This document shows, piece by piece, positions 7,827-16,359 of a stretch of DNA of 64,000 nt; the stretch's first letter is position 1, and each line of letters starts with the position of its first letter. Source of the stretch: Thermovibrio sp. (lineage in GTDB: Bacteria; Aquificota; Aquificia; Desulfurobacteriales; Desulfurobacteriaceae); contig WFYG01000032.1 in the NCBI GenBank assembly GCA_015490195.1, forward strand, positions 17,287-81,286. Reading direction: 5' to 3'. Below the pieces are notes generated by a model, which was not told where the DNA came from, did no database searches, and saw nothing but the letters and a program-made list of their open reading frames with translations. The translations under genes and the position numbers were made by a program.

Positions 7827-10431
7827 TAACGAGCTCCTTGAGGGCTTTCAGCTGCTCCCCTCTGTCTTCTTTCGGGAGCTTTCCGTCTATTATTGCGTAT
7901 TTTATCGTATTAAGATACTCTTTAAAGCGAGGACCCGGCCTGAGGCCGAGACTTTTTAGGTCTTCACCGGAAACGAGAGGTTTAATAAACCTCCACTCTT
8001 TCATATAGTTAAGAATTCTCCCTTCCTGTTCTGGAAGAACTGCCGCAAGGAGCAGAAGGAACTCGTCGTCTTTTTTCTCAAGGACTCTGTAAACCTCGCT
8101 AGGGAGCGAGGAGTTTAAAAGAGCTCCCACTGTACGGTGGAGCTCCTTCAGGTAACTTATGATCCTTCCGGCCTCTTTCTCTGGAAACGAGAGTTTTTTC
8201 AGGTACTCTTTCACCCGGTTAAGAGGCTCTCGGTAAAAGAGAACTCCAAAGTAAACAAGGTGATAGTCTGTTTCATTGCCTGGGAAGGTCAGTTTATGCC
8301 AGTTAACCAGCTTTCTGACCCTCTCAAAGAGGTCTTTCTTCTGGCGGTTCCAGTGAAGACCGGGGAAGAGTTCTTTCAGGATTCCGTACCTGTCAAGTTT
8401 CAGAAGAACCCTTAAGGGGTTTTCTTCAAGCATTATCTGTTTAAGCTCGTGGTAAATCCTCTGACCCTCAACTGTTTTAAAGAGTTTCCTTTCAACGGCC
8501 ATTTTGAGAAGCCTCTCTGTGTGGTGGCCAAGGTCAAACCGGTAGCGGGTGGCAAAACGGAGGGCTCTTAAAATTCTGGTTGGGTCTTCAACAAAAGAGA
8601 GAGAGTGGAGGACCCTGATTTTCCGGTCTTTCATATCTTTTAGGCCTCCAAAGAAGTCTATGAGACGGCCAAACTCAGAACTGTTTATCTTAACGGCCAA
8701 TGTATTAATGGTGAAGTCTCTACGGAAGAGGTCTTTCTTAAGTGGAGCCATGTCAACTTCAGGGAAGGCGCCGGGAGCTCTGTAAACCTCTGTTCTGGCA
8801 GAGGCCATGTCTATACGGGTTCCGTCTGAAAAGATGACGGTTGCCGTTTTGAAACGGTCAAAGGTGTGAACTTTTGCCCCAAGCTCTTTAGCAACCTTCT
8901 TTGCAAAGAGGGTGGCGTCTCCCTCCACAACGATGTCTATGTCGTAGTTCCTTCTGCCAAGAACGAGGTCTCTTACAAAGCCGCCAACTATGTAGGCGTT
9001 AAGGTTCTCTCTATCGGCAATCTCTCCAATTTTCTTTACCAGGTTGTAGAGGTTTTCGGGGAGAGCTCCCTTTAAAAGCTCAGAAACGTTCCTGAAGTGG
9101 GGAGAGGAAGAGAAGCGCTTCCTGTAAAAGCTCGTAATCTCTGAAAGCTCCTTCCGATAAACGTTTAACAGGAGGTCTGTTCTCGTTATCACTCCAACAG
9201 GTTTTCCGTTTTCAACAACCGGAACAAAACTCTGGTGCCTCTCAACGATAATCTCTTCTACTTCGTTTAAGGGAGAATCTGGAGAGACGGTCAGGAAGTC
9301 CCTCTCCATAACTTCCGAAACCCTCTCCTTTTCAAGACCCATGTAGAGAGCTCTGTCAAGGAGAGCCCTGTTGACAACACCCACCAGACGGCCACTTTCG
9401 TCAACAACCGGAGCTGCGTTTATGCTGTTTCTCATAAGTATCAGCCTGGCAGAGGAGACGGTCTCTTCAGAAGAAACCGTTATGGGAGGAGACGTCATAA
9501 CGTCTCTTGCTCTCTTTAAAGGCTCAATAACTTCTGTCAGAACCGACCTGAGCTCCTCAAGAACCTCAAAAACGGTTCTCCCTTTAACGGAAGCGGAAGC
9601 AGCTTCAGGGTGGCCACCACCTCCAAACCGCTCGGCAACCTTGGAGACGTTAACTTTTGAGCTCTGAGAACGTCCTATCAGAAATGTTGTTCCCTGTATC
9701 TCAACAACTCCAAAGAGCGCCGGAAGGCCGGTTATCTCAAGGAGTCTGCTGATGAGGTGGGAAACTTCTCCCACGTAAGTATCAAACCGACCGTAGGTTA
9801 CGCCAACAAGGTTTCCGTTAACCTCAAGGGGTTTCAAGTTGTCCTTAAAAACCTTCAGTATGTCAATCTCTCTGTCGGTTAACCCGGCAGGAAGGTAACG
9901 GCGGACGAAAGAGAGGCTGGCTCCCACTCCCATAAGGTAGGCAGCAGCGAGGAAGTCTAAAGGGGTTGTTGAAGGGTAAGTAAACGAACCTGTATCCGTA
10001 TAGATGCCGAGAAGGAGAACGGAAGCTTCGTAGGGAGAAGGGACTACTCCCTTTCCTTTAAGCAGGAGAGAGACTATTGCCGAAGTTGAACCTGCCTCTT
10101 TGTAGTGGACTTCTGCAGGTAGGTCAAACTCCCGGGAGTGGTGGTCAAAGACAACGATTTCTGTCTTCTCTGTAACTCTGGAGCGAACGGTTTCAGGTAT
10201 CCTCTCAAGGGAATCGGTATCTGCAACAATGAGTTTGTCTATCTGACCGGAAAAAGAACTTTCCTCGGTGTACTCTAAAACGTCGGGGTTCTCTTTCAGG
10301 AGACGGACAACGTCTGAGCCTTTTGTATCGGGAAGAACCACTTCGGCGTCGGGGTAGAGCTTTTTCAGACCGACAACTGCTCCAAGGGCGTCTAAGTCCA
10401 TATTTCTGTGGGTTGTTATGACTGTTTTCAT
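7807..10431 (-). CDS. Fusion of DHH phosphoesterase, CBS pair and tRNA nucleotidyltransferase (CCA- or A-adding type)
   Basis: At 874 residues this is at least three enzymes in one chain. Residues 1-300 form a DHH/DHHA1 phosphoesterase (THRNMDLDALG, DTD, VVFDHHS, and the GGGHPEAA substrate motif). A CBS-domain pair follows at about 310-430, a likely adenine-nucleotide sensor. The class II nucleotidyltransferase head begins near 470 with VGGFVRDLVLG and the catalytic pair DIDIVV, then RRDFTINTLA and RILRALRF, with a helical tail. Family members repair or add the tRNA 3' CCA end; in some Aquificota the CC- and A-adding activities sit in separate proteins, and which one this is cannot be told by eye. 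It is the first gene of the secretion operon and starts opposite folP. Confidence 0.9.
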   Translation of the reverse strand: MKTVITTHRNMDLDALGAVVGLKKLYPDAEVVLPDTKGSDVVRLLKENPDVLEYTEESSFSGQIDKLIVADTDSLERIPETVRSRVTEKTEIVVFDHHSREFDLPAEVHYKEAGSTSAIVSLLLKGKGVVPSPYEASVLLLGIYTDTGSFTYPSTTPLDFLAAAYLMGVGASLSFVRRYLPAGLTDREIDILKVFKDNLKPLEVNGNLVGVTYGRFDTYVGEVSHLISRLLEITGLPALFGVVEIQGTTFLIGRSQSSKVNVSKVAERFGGGGHPEAASASVKGRTVFEVLEELRSVLTEVIEPLKRARDVMTSPPITVSSEETVSSARLILMRNSINAAPVVDESGRLVGVVNRALLDRALYMGLEKERVSEVMERDFLTVSPDSPLNEVEEIIVERHQSFVPVVENGKPVGVITRTDLLLNVYRKELSEITSFYRKRFSSSPHFRNVSELLKGALPENLYNLVKKIGEIADRENLNAYIVGGFVRDLVLGRRNYDIDIVVEGDATLFAKKVAKELGAKVHTFDRFKTATVIFSDGTRIDMASARTEVYRAPGAFPEVDMAPLKKDLFRRDFTINTLAVKINSSEFGRLIDFFGGLKDMKDRKIRVLHSLSFVEDPTRILRALRFATRYRFDLGHHTERLLKMAVERKLFKTVEGQRIYHELKQIMLEENPLRVLLKLDRYGILKELFPGLHWNRQKKDLFERVRKLVNWHKLTFPGNETDYHLVYFGVLFYREPLNRVKEYLKKLSFPEKEAGRIISYLKELHRTVGALLNSSLPSEVYRVLEKKDDEFLLLLAAVLPEQEGRILNYMKEWRFIKPLVSGEDLKSLGLRPGPRFKEYLNTIKYAIIDGKLPKEDRGEQLKALKELVNAAETS

Positions 10432-10443
10432 AGGACTCCCGAA

Positions 10444-10475
10444 AGTATAATTTCTGACACTATTAGTGTATCCGG
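10444..10475. promoter_or_regulatory. Likely divergent promoter region between the fusion gene and folP
   Basis: The 53-base gap between the divergent starts contains TATAAT at 10446-10451 on the plus strand and, overlapping it, TATACT on the minus strand (10449-10444), with GATACA about 17 bases upstream as a weak -35. Both flanking genes have good ribosome sites (GGAG near 10474 for folP, GGGAG at 10440-10436 for the fusion gene). The assignment is by consensus and position only; the -35 elements are poor. Confidence 0.35.
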
Positions 10476-10484
10476 AGATAAAAA

Positions 10485-11693
10485 GTGAAGGTAAGGTTAA
10501 AAGAGATTAAAAACAAGAGGGAGCTCTCACTCTACCTAAAAAGGTTAGGAAATACACCGCAGGGGATAAAAATACTGAGCCAGAAGGGGAAAACCTATCT
10601 CTTTGAGATAGAGGGAATAGACACGAGGGGGGCAAACATACTGAAGCAGGATGCAATATCTGTTGGGGGAGACTGTGCCGTTCCAAGGAGTGTGTCGGCC
10701 TTCAAGCCGGGGAAGTGGACGGTTCTCCTGATGGTAAATGAGAGGGAGCTGAAGAGGCTTACAGAGAAGCTGAAAGCCCAACCCTACGGTCTGAAACAGG
10801 TAGGGGAGGAGTTAATGAAAGCATTTGAAAACTATCAGAAAGAGGAGTTTTCCATAGCTTACAGGGAAAGGGAGCTCCCCCTTAAAAAACCTGTAGTTAT
10901 GGGAATCCTGAACGTTACGCCGGACTCCTTTTCAGACGGCGGGAAGTTTAACAGGGTTGATGCGGCAGTTAGGCGGTGTGAGGAGATGTTAAACGAAGGG
11001 GCAAAGATTATTGATATTGGAGGAGAATCCACCCGCCCAGGTTCAGAACCGGTTCCCGTAGAGGAGGAGCTGAGAAGAGTTATCCCCATAATTGAAGAGA
11101 TAAGAAAACAGTTAGGGAACGATTTTTTTATCTCTGCTGATACATACAAGAGCAGGGTTGCAGAAGAAGCTTTAAAGGCAGGAGCGGACATAATTAACGA
11201 CATAAGCGGCTTCAGGTTTGACGGGAGAATGGCAGAGGTTGTTGCACAGTTTAAGTGCCCCGCCGTTGTGATGCACATAAAGGGAACACCGAAAAACATG
11301 CAGGAAAACCCATACTACGAAGACGTAATGGGCGAGATACTGAACTACTTCCAGGAAGTATTTAAAAGGGCTGAAGAGAAGGGAGTTGAAAGAGAACAGC
11401 TGATAGTTGACCCGGGAATAGGTTTCGGGAAAAGGCTCGTTGATAACCTTTGCATTTTAAAGAACTTAAGGGAGCTGAAGATTTTAGGAAGACCGATTCT
11501 GATTGGAGCTTCAAGGAAGAGCTTTATAGGGAAGATTACAGGGGTTGAAGTTCCAGAAAAGAGGCTCGCAGGGAGCATATCGGCCGCCGTTGTTGGGGTT
11601 ATGAACGGAGCAAGTATTGTCAGAGTCCACGACGTGAAGGAGACCGTTGAGGCTTTGGAGCTCCTTTCCGCCGTTGAGGAGGTAGAGTGTTAG
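10485..11693 (+). CDS. folP: Dihydropteroate synthase with an extra N-terminal domain
   Basis: Dihydropteroate synthase joins p-aminobenzoate to the pterin pyrophosphate in folate synthesis. The catalytic TIM barrel occupies about residues 135-395 and shows GILNVTPDSFSDGG, IDIGGESTRPG, DISGF and DPGIGFGK, with a late GASRKSFIG loop. Bacterial FolP is usually 260-290 residues; this protein is 402 because of about 130 N-terminal residues with no motif I recognise, a form known from some thermophiles. Translation starts at GTG 10485 behind GGAG. It overlaps cdaA by 7 bases. Folate-related genes elsewhere in the window are purU and the pabC-like gene. Confidence 0.93.
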   Translation: MKVRLKEIKNKRELSLYLKRLGNTPQGIKILSQKGKTYLFEIEGIDTRGANILKQDAISVGGDCAVPRSVSAFKPGKWTVLLMVNERELKRLTEKLKAQPYGLKQVGEELMKAFENYQKEEFSIAYRERELPLKKPVVMGILNVTPDSFSDGGKFNRVDAAVRRCEEMLNEGAKIIDIGGESTRPGSEPVPVEEELRRVIPIIEEIRKQLGNDFFISADTYKSRVAEEALKAGADIINDISGFRFDGRMAEVVAQFKCPAVVMHIKGTPKNMQENPYYEDVMGEILNYFQEVFKRAEEKGVEREQLIVDPGIGFGKRLVDNLCILKNLRELKILGRPILIGASRKSFIGKITGVEVPEKRLAGSISAAVVGVMNGASIVRVHDVKETVEALELLSAVEEVEC

Positions 11694-12499
11694 AGTTCCT
11701 GCCAAACATAAGCCTGTGGGATGTTATAGACATCCTAACAGTAGCGGCAATAATCTACTGGATACTCAAGTACCTTTCTCAAACAAGGGCAGTTCAGGTT
11801 CTCTTAGGACTTCTGCTCTTTCTGATACTTGGAGTTGTGGCCAAAGCTCTCCATCTATATACTCTCTCTTTCTTGTTTAACAGCCTCATAACGGTAGGAA
11901 CTTTCGGGCTGATAGTTATATTCCAGCCGGAAATCAGGAGAATGCTGGCACGGCTGGGAGAGCAGAAGTTCGGAATATTTACTTCTGAAGAGGAGGCAGA
12001 ACGGGTAATAGAGGAGATAGTGAGGGCAGCTGCCGTGATGTCTGAAGACAGAATAGGAGCCCTCATCGTGATAGAAAGAGAAATAGACCTTGACAACTAC
12101 ACAGAAGCAGGAACAGTAGTTGACGGAAAGGTGAGCAAGGAGCTCCTCATAACGATCTTCTGGCCGGGAACCCCGCTCCACGACGGGGCAACTATAATAA
12201 GGAAAAACAGAGTCTATAAAGCAGGTGTCTTCCTCCCCCTATCTCTAAACCAGAACCTTCCTCAGACCGTAGGAACCAGACACAGAGCGGCAATAGGAAT
12301 AACCGAAGAGACTGACGCTGTAGCTGTTGTGGTTTCAGAGGAGACCGGAGCGGTTTCTGTCTCCTATTCGGGAAGGCTGATAAAAAACCTTGACCCTCAA
12401 AAGCTGAAAAAGGTTCTAAAAGGACTCCTGATTAAAACTCCCGAAAAGAAGGGAAAGTTTTCTCTTCTCAAGAGGAAGAGAGATGAAGAATGTGTATAA
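11687..12499 (+). CDS. cdaA: Membrane diadenylate cyclase CdaA
   Basis: CdaA makes cyclic di-AMP from two ATP at the membrane. The 270-residue protein has three N-terminal hydrophobic helices (about 8-90) and a DAC (DisA_N) domain at about 100-250 with the active-site LHDGATII and the RHRAAIGITE motif. The GTG start overlaps the folP stop and follows a GAGGAGG ribosome site. The next two genes, cdaR-like and glmM, form the conserved cdaA-cdaR-glmM trio of Firmicutes, where CdaR and GlmM modulate the cyclase; the same order here suggests cell-wall precursor supply is linked to c-di-AMP. Confidence 0.93.
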   Translation: MLEFLPNISLWDVIDILTVAAIIYWILKYLSQTRAVQVLLGLLLFLILGVVAKALHLYTLSFLFNSLITVGTFGLIVIFQPEIRRMLARLGEQKFGIFTSEEEAERVIEEIVRAAAVMSEDRIGALIVIEREIDLDNYTEAGTVVDGKVSKELLITIFWPGTPLHDGATIIRKNRVYKAGVFLPLSLNQNLPQTVGTRHRAAIGITEETDAVAVVVSEETGAVSVSYSGRLIKNLDPQKLKKVLKGLLIKTPEKKGKFSLLKRKRDEECV

Positions 12500-13184
12500 A
12501 CTGATTATAGACAACATTCACTACAAACTACTGGCACTGGTATTTGCCGTTCTTCTATGGTTTCTGGCAACAAATAAGGAGACAACAGAAGCGGTAATAA
12601 CCATAAACTATGTACCTGTAAGTCCTGGAGATTACCAGGTGGTTGACTACACACCTAAGAAGTTAAGGATAAAGGTTGAAGGTTACAGAAGAGAGATAAT
12701 CCAGCTAAAAGAAGAGGGAAAAGTTAGAATTATTCTTCCCCCAGCTCCTGCTGAAGAAAACGGTTGGTTTACATTCAAAATAAAGAAAGAGATGGTTAAA
12801 CTTCCTTTTACAACTCTTAAGCTTAAAAGCGTTGAACCAAAAAGAATAAAGGTAAAGCTGGAAAAGCTGATTAGAAAAGCTGTTCCGGTAAAAGCAGAAC
12901 TGATAGGGCTGAAGAAAGGAGTTTCCGTAAAAGTTATTCCAAATTACGCTGTTGTCTCCCTTCCGGAGGAGCTGTCAGGTGCGGTGATTTCCGTAAAAAC
13001 GGAGAGCATTGACGTTTCAGACGTTAAAATCCCGGCCGTTTTAGAGGCAAAACTCAGATCTAACTATAGGGTAGAACCTAACAGAGTAGAAATCACCTTG
13101 GAGGCAGGAAATGAAGGTAAAGAGAAAACTGTTCGGAACAGATGGAATCAGAGGAGTGGCAAACAGGTATCCACTAACCCCTGA
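12483..13184 (+). CDS. cdaR: YbbR-domain protein, CdaR-like regulator of CdaA
   Basis: 233 residues with one N-terminal membrane segment (about 13-30, LLALVFAVLLWFLAT) and at least two YbbR repeats in the extracytoplasmic part, seen as the recurring pattern VKVEG...V...LPE. CdaR proteins bind the membrane domain of CdaA and tune c-di-AMP synthesis. It overlaps cdaA by 17 bases. Its reading frame continues 74 bases into glmM, giving a basic, low-complexity tail (after about residue 210) absent from typical YbbR proteins. Shortest usual family members have two to four repeats, so this is a small version. Confidence 0.82.
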   Translation: MKNVYKLIIDNIHYKLLALVFAVLLWFLATNKETTEAVITINYVPVSPGDYQVVDYTPKKLRIKVEGYRREIIQLKEEGKVRIILPPAPAEENGWFTFKIKKEMVKLPFTTLKLKSVEPKRIKVKLEKLIRKAVPVKAELIGLKKGVSVKVIPNYAVVSLPEELSGAVISVKTESIDVSDVKIPAVLEAKLRSNYRVEPNRVEITLEAGNEGKEKTVRNRWNQRSGKQVSTNP

Positions 13185-14457
13185 GATGGTTCAGAAAATA
13201 GGGCTTGCATACGGAACTTACCTGAACGCAAAGTTCCCGGAAAAAAAACATACAGTTATTGTAGGAAAAGATACAAGGCTCTCATCAGACATGATTAAGT
13301 CTGCTTTTATAAGCGGTTTAACGGCCACAGGAGTTGACGTTATTGACGTGGGAGTTGTTCCAACCCCTGCAATTTCATTCTTTGTTGACAAGGGAGACTT
13401 CTCTGGTGGAGTGATGGTTTCGGCATCGCACAACCCGTACGAGTATAACGGTTTAAAGTTTTTCAACCAGGAGGGAGAAAAGTTCTCTGAGGCTGAAGAA
13501 GGAGGGCTGGAGTTGGTGATCTTCAACAAGTACGAGCTCCCAAGGGCAAACTCTAACGAGATAGGAAGGGTTTTTGACGGTTACAACCTGATTGAGATGT
13601 ACAAGAAACATCTTGAGTCTACCGGAAGGTATTTAGCAGGGTTGAAAATTGGAATAGACTGTGCCAACGGAGCAACGTTCCAGATAGCTCCAGACGTTTT
13701 CAACGCCCTTGGGGCAAAAGTATTTACTTTTAACGCAGAGCCAGACGGGAAGAACATAAACGAAAGATGCGGAGCTCTCCATCCGGAGTTTATAGCCCAG
13801 AAGGTGAGGGAGCTCCACCTCCACATGGGATTCGCCTACGACGGAGACGGGGACAGATGTATAGCCGTAGATGAAGAGGGAAACGTAATAGACGGAGACA
13901 AACTGATTGCCATTCTGGCAGCACACTTCAGCGACAGGTCAAAAGAGGTTGTTGCAACAGTTATGAGTAACTTAGGGCTTGAGAAGTTTCTTAAAGGTAT
14001 GGGAATGAATCTACACAGAACTCCCGTTGGAGACAGGTACGTAGCAGAGAAGATGAGGGAGGTAGGGGCAGTAGTTGGAGGTGAGCAGTCTGGCCACATA
14101 ATAGTGAGGGAGTTTGGGAAGACCGGAGACGGGATACTGACCTCTGTTCTCATAGCTTCAATTGTAAAGTCTTTGAAAAAGCCGATGAGTGAAATTTTCA
14201 AAGGGATAGAAACATTCCCGCAAAAGCTTGAGAACGTCAGAGTTAAAGAGAAACCGCCTCTTGAGAGTTTAGAGAATCTTCAGAGGACGAAAAAAGAGGT
14301 TGAGAGGGAGCTCTCTGGCAGAGGAAGAATAGTTATCAGGTATTCGGGAACAGAGCCCTTACTGAGGATAATGGTTGAGGCTGAATCTGAAGAGTTGATA
14401 GACAGAGTTATTGGGAAGATACTTCAGGCCGTTAGAGAGGATAGAATAGTGGAATAA
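13111..14457 (+). CDS. glmM: Phosphoglucosamine mutase
   Basis: GlmM converts glucosamine-6-phosphate to glucosamine-1-phosphate, the step after GlmS on the way to UDP-GlcNAc. The 448-residue protein has all phosphohexomutase signatures: LFGTDGIRG at the start, the phosphoserine loop SASHNPYEYNG (catalytic Ser106), the metal loop DGDGDR near 246, GEQSGH near 325 and the phosphate-binding RYSGTEPLLRIM near 410. It starts inside cdaR and lies in the cdaA-cdaR-glmM operon. GlmS, the preceding enzyme, is encoded separately at 43.3-45.1 kb. Confidence 0.96.
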   Translation: MKVKRKLFGTDGIRGVANRYPLTPEMVQKIGLAYGTYLNAKFPEKKHTVIVGKDTRLSSDMIKSAFISGLTATGVDVIDVGVVPTPAISFFVDKGDFSGGVMVSASHNPYEYNGLKFFNQEGEKFSEAEEGGLELVIFNKYELPRANSNEIGRVFDGYNLIEMYKKHLESTGRYLAGLKIGIDCANGATFQIAPDVFNALGAKVFTFNAEPDGKNINERCGALHPEFIAQKVRELHLHMGFAYDGDGDRCIAVDEEGNVIDGDKLIAILAAHFSDRSKEVVATVMSNLGLEKFLKGMGMNLHRTPVGDRYVAEKMREVGAVVGGEQSGHIIVREFGKTGDGILTSVLIASIVKSLKKPMSEIFKGIETFPQKLENVRVKEKPPLESLENLQRTKKEVERELSGRGRIVIRYSGTEPLLRIMVEAESEELIDRVIGKILQAVREDRIVE

Positions 14458-14475
14458 AACAAAAGGAGGATAAAG

Positions 14476-16356
14476 ATGAAGCAGCTTCTAACCGCCATTT
14501 TGACTGTTCTGTTCCTTATTACACCCACTCTAGCTAAAGAGAAGAACTACGGGGCTGTAATTCTATATGACAGGTGCTCTGTTAAGTTCTTCCCAGATGG
14601 AAGGAAAATCTGGAAGGAAGAGAAGGCAGTAAAGATAACTGGAAAAAGGGGAATTCAGGACTTTGGAGAGATAGTTATTCCCTTTTCAACGGAACACCAG
14701 AAGTTAAAGATTCTCTACGCCTACACAATAACTCCAGATGGAAAGATCCTAAAACCCGGGAAAAGGGCAATAAATACCGTTTACCCGCCGTTTGTTTCAG
14801 AGGCCCCAATCTACTCAGACCTTAAGTACAGAACAATTTCAATGCCGGGGGTGAGGGTAGGTTCTGTAATCAAATACGCTTACGTGTTGAAAACGGTTAA
14901 ACCCTACATGAAAAACCAGTTCTGGGAAACAAACTATCTGCAGGACGAGTATCCGATTAAGGAGGCCTCCTTTAAGGCGCTAATACCTGAAGGGAAGTAC
15001 TTTAAATACAAAACCTATAACATGAGTGAGAAGGAGTCTGAGCCGTTAGAAAGAAGAGTCGGGAAGTTTGTGGAGCTTTCCTGGATGGTGAAAGACGTTC
15101 CGCCGATAGTTAAGGAGCCGAACATGCCTCCCATGGAGGAGGTTTCAAAGAGAGTTGCAATAACCTCTCTAAAGAGCTGGCAGGAAGTTGCAAAGTGGTA
15201 TTCAGACCTTGCTAAAGAGGCCGTTAAGCCAGACAAGTTTGTAAGAGAAATCACCCTAAAAGTTGTTAAAGGCAAAAAGACAGAGGAAGAAAAAATAAGG
15301 GCTATCTATAACTTCGTTGCACAGAACATAAGATACGTTGGAATGGAATTTGGAATAAACGGATATAAACCCCACAGGGCTTCGGAAATTCTCAGAAACA
15401 GGTATGGAGACTGCAAAGACCACGCAACACTGTTGATTGCTATGTTGAAAGTTATAGGCGTTAAGGGATATCCGGTTCTCATTCCGACCCTCAGTAGGCC
15501 AAACATGGATCCCGAAATGCCGATGCCTACGGCCTTTAACCACGAGATAGCGGCAATAAAGTGGAAAGGTAAGTGGTTCTTTATGGACACAACCTCCGAC
15601 TTTGTTCCCTTTGGTTATCTGCCTCCAAGCGACCAGGGAAGAAGAGTTCTGATTGTTGACGTTGAGAAGGAGAGAGGGACAGTTGGCAAAACGCCTGTAT
15701 TTCCTCCAGATGCTAACGTTGAAGGATTCAGCGGTAAGTTCACTCTTAAGCCGTTTGGAAGCTTAGAAGGTAAGTTTAAGTTTGACTACACAGGAATTTA
15801 CGGAGTTATAGAGAGGGCAAGGCTTACGGGAGCTCCCTCCGAACAGATAAAAAGACACGTTGAGGAGCTAGCCGCAAAAGTCTCCCCCGGGTTTGACGTT
15901 GAAAGGTATGAGATTTCAAACTACAGGAACTTAAACGAGAAAGACGTATGGGTGAAGATTGAGGGAGAGGACAGAAACTACGGGACAATAACTTCCCACT
16001 ACCTACTTGCAAAGTTTCCAACTCCAGACTATAGCAGACTCGTCAGTTTAGTTGCGGCAAAGAGCAGGAAGTATCCATACGTTGTTGGCTATAAGATGGA
16101 AAAGGTTTCAGATGTAAAGCTGGAGCTCCCCAAAGGTTATGTCCTATATCTGAAGCCTGAAAACTACAGTTTCAAAAACAGAGTTGGTAGCTTCTCAATA
16201 AAGTGGGAAGTTAAGGGAAGGGAGCTCCACTTCCACTCACAGATGGTTCTCAACAAGAGCGTAATTCCCGTTAACGAGTATCAGGATTTAAGGGAGCTCT
16301 TCAACACAATAGTTAAAACACTGAGAAACCAGATAGTTGTACTGAAAAAGGAGTAA
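14476..16356 (+). CDS. Secreted DUF3857/transglutaminase-like protein
   Basis: 626 residues with a signal peptide (about 1-20, ending TLAKE), a DUF3857 beta domain (about 30-240), a transglutaminase-like papain-fold domain with catalytic Cys313 in RYGDCKDH and a downstream His/Asp pair (FNHEIAA, FFMDTT), and a C-terminal beta-rich part. Such proteins act outside the cytoplasm as peptidases or cross-linking enzymes of unknown substrate. It follows glmM by 18 bases behind a good AGGAGG site, so it is part of the same operon, consistent with an envelope role. No specific function can be assigned. Confidence 0.8.
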   Translation: MKQLLTAILTVLFLITPTLAKEKNYGAVILYDRCSVKFFPDGRKIWKEEKAVKITGKRGIQDFGEIVIPFSTEHQKLKILYAYTITPDGKILKPGKRAINTVYPPFVSEAPIYSDLKYRTISMPGVRVGSVIKYAYVLKTVKPYMKNQFWETNYLQDEYPIKEASFKALIPEGKYFKYKTYNMSEKESEPLERRVGKFVELSWMVKDVPPIVKEPNMPPMEEVSKRVAITSLKSWQEVAKWYSDLAKEAVKPDKFVREITLKVVKGKKTEEEKIRAIYNFVAQNIRYVGMEFGINGYKPHRASEILRNRYGDCKDHATLLIAMLKVIGVKGYPVLIPTLSRPNMDPEMPMPTAFNHEIAAIKWKGKWFFMDTTSDFVPFGYLPPSDQGRRVLIVDVEKERGTVGKTPVFPPDANVEGFSGKFTLKPFGSLEGKFKFDYTGIYGVIERARLTGAPSEQIKRHVEELAAKVSPGFDVERYEISNYRNLNEKDVWVKIEGEDRNYGTITSHYLLAKFPTPDYSRLVSLVAAKSRKYPYVVGYKMEKVSDVKLELPKGYVLYLKPENYSFKNRVGSFSIKWEVKGRELHFHSQMVLNKSVIPVNEYQDLRELFNTIVKTLRNQIVVLKKE

Positions 16357-16359
16357 TAA

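Noticed and set aside
13218..13529. Long minus-strand frames inside glmM, ligA and cheA
   Set aside because: They mirror the codon pattern of the real gene (Ser/Pro/Leu-rich) and show no conserved domain.
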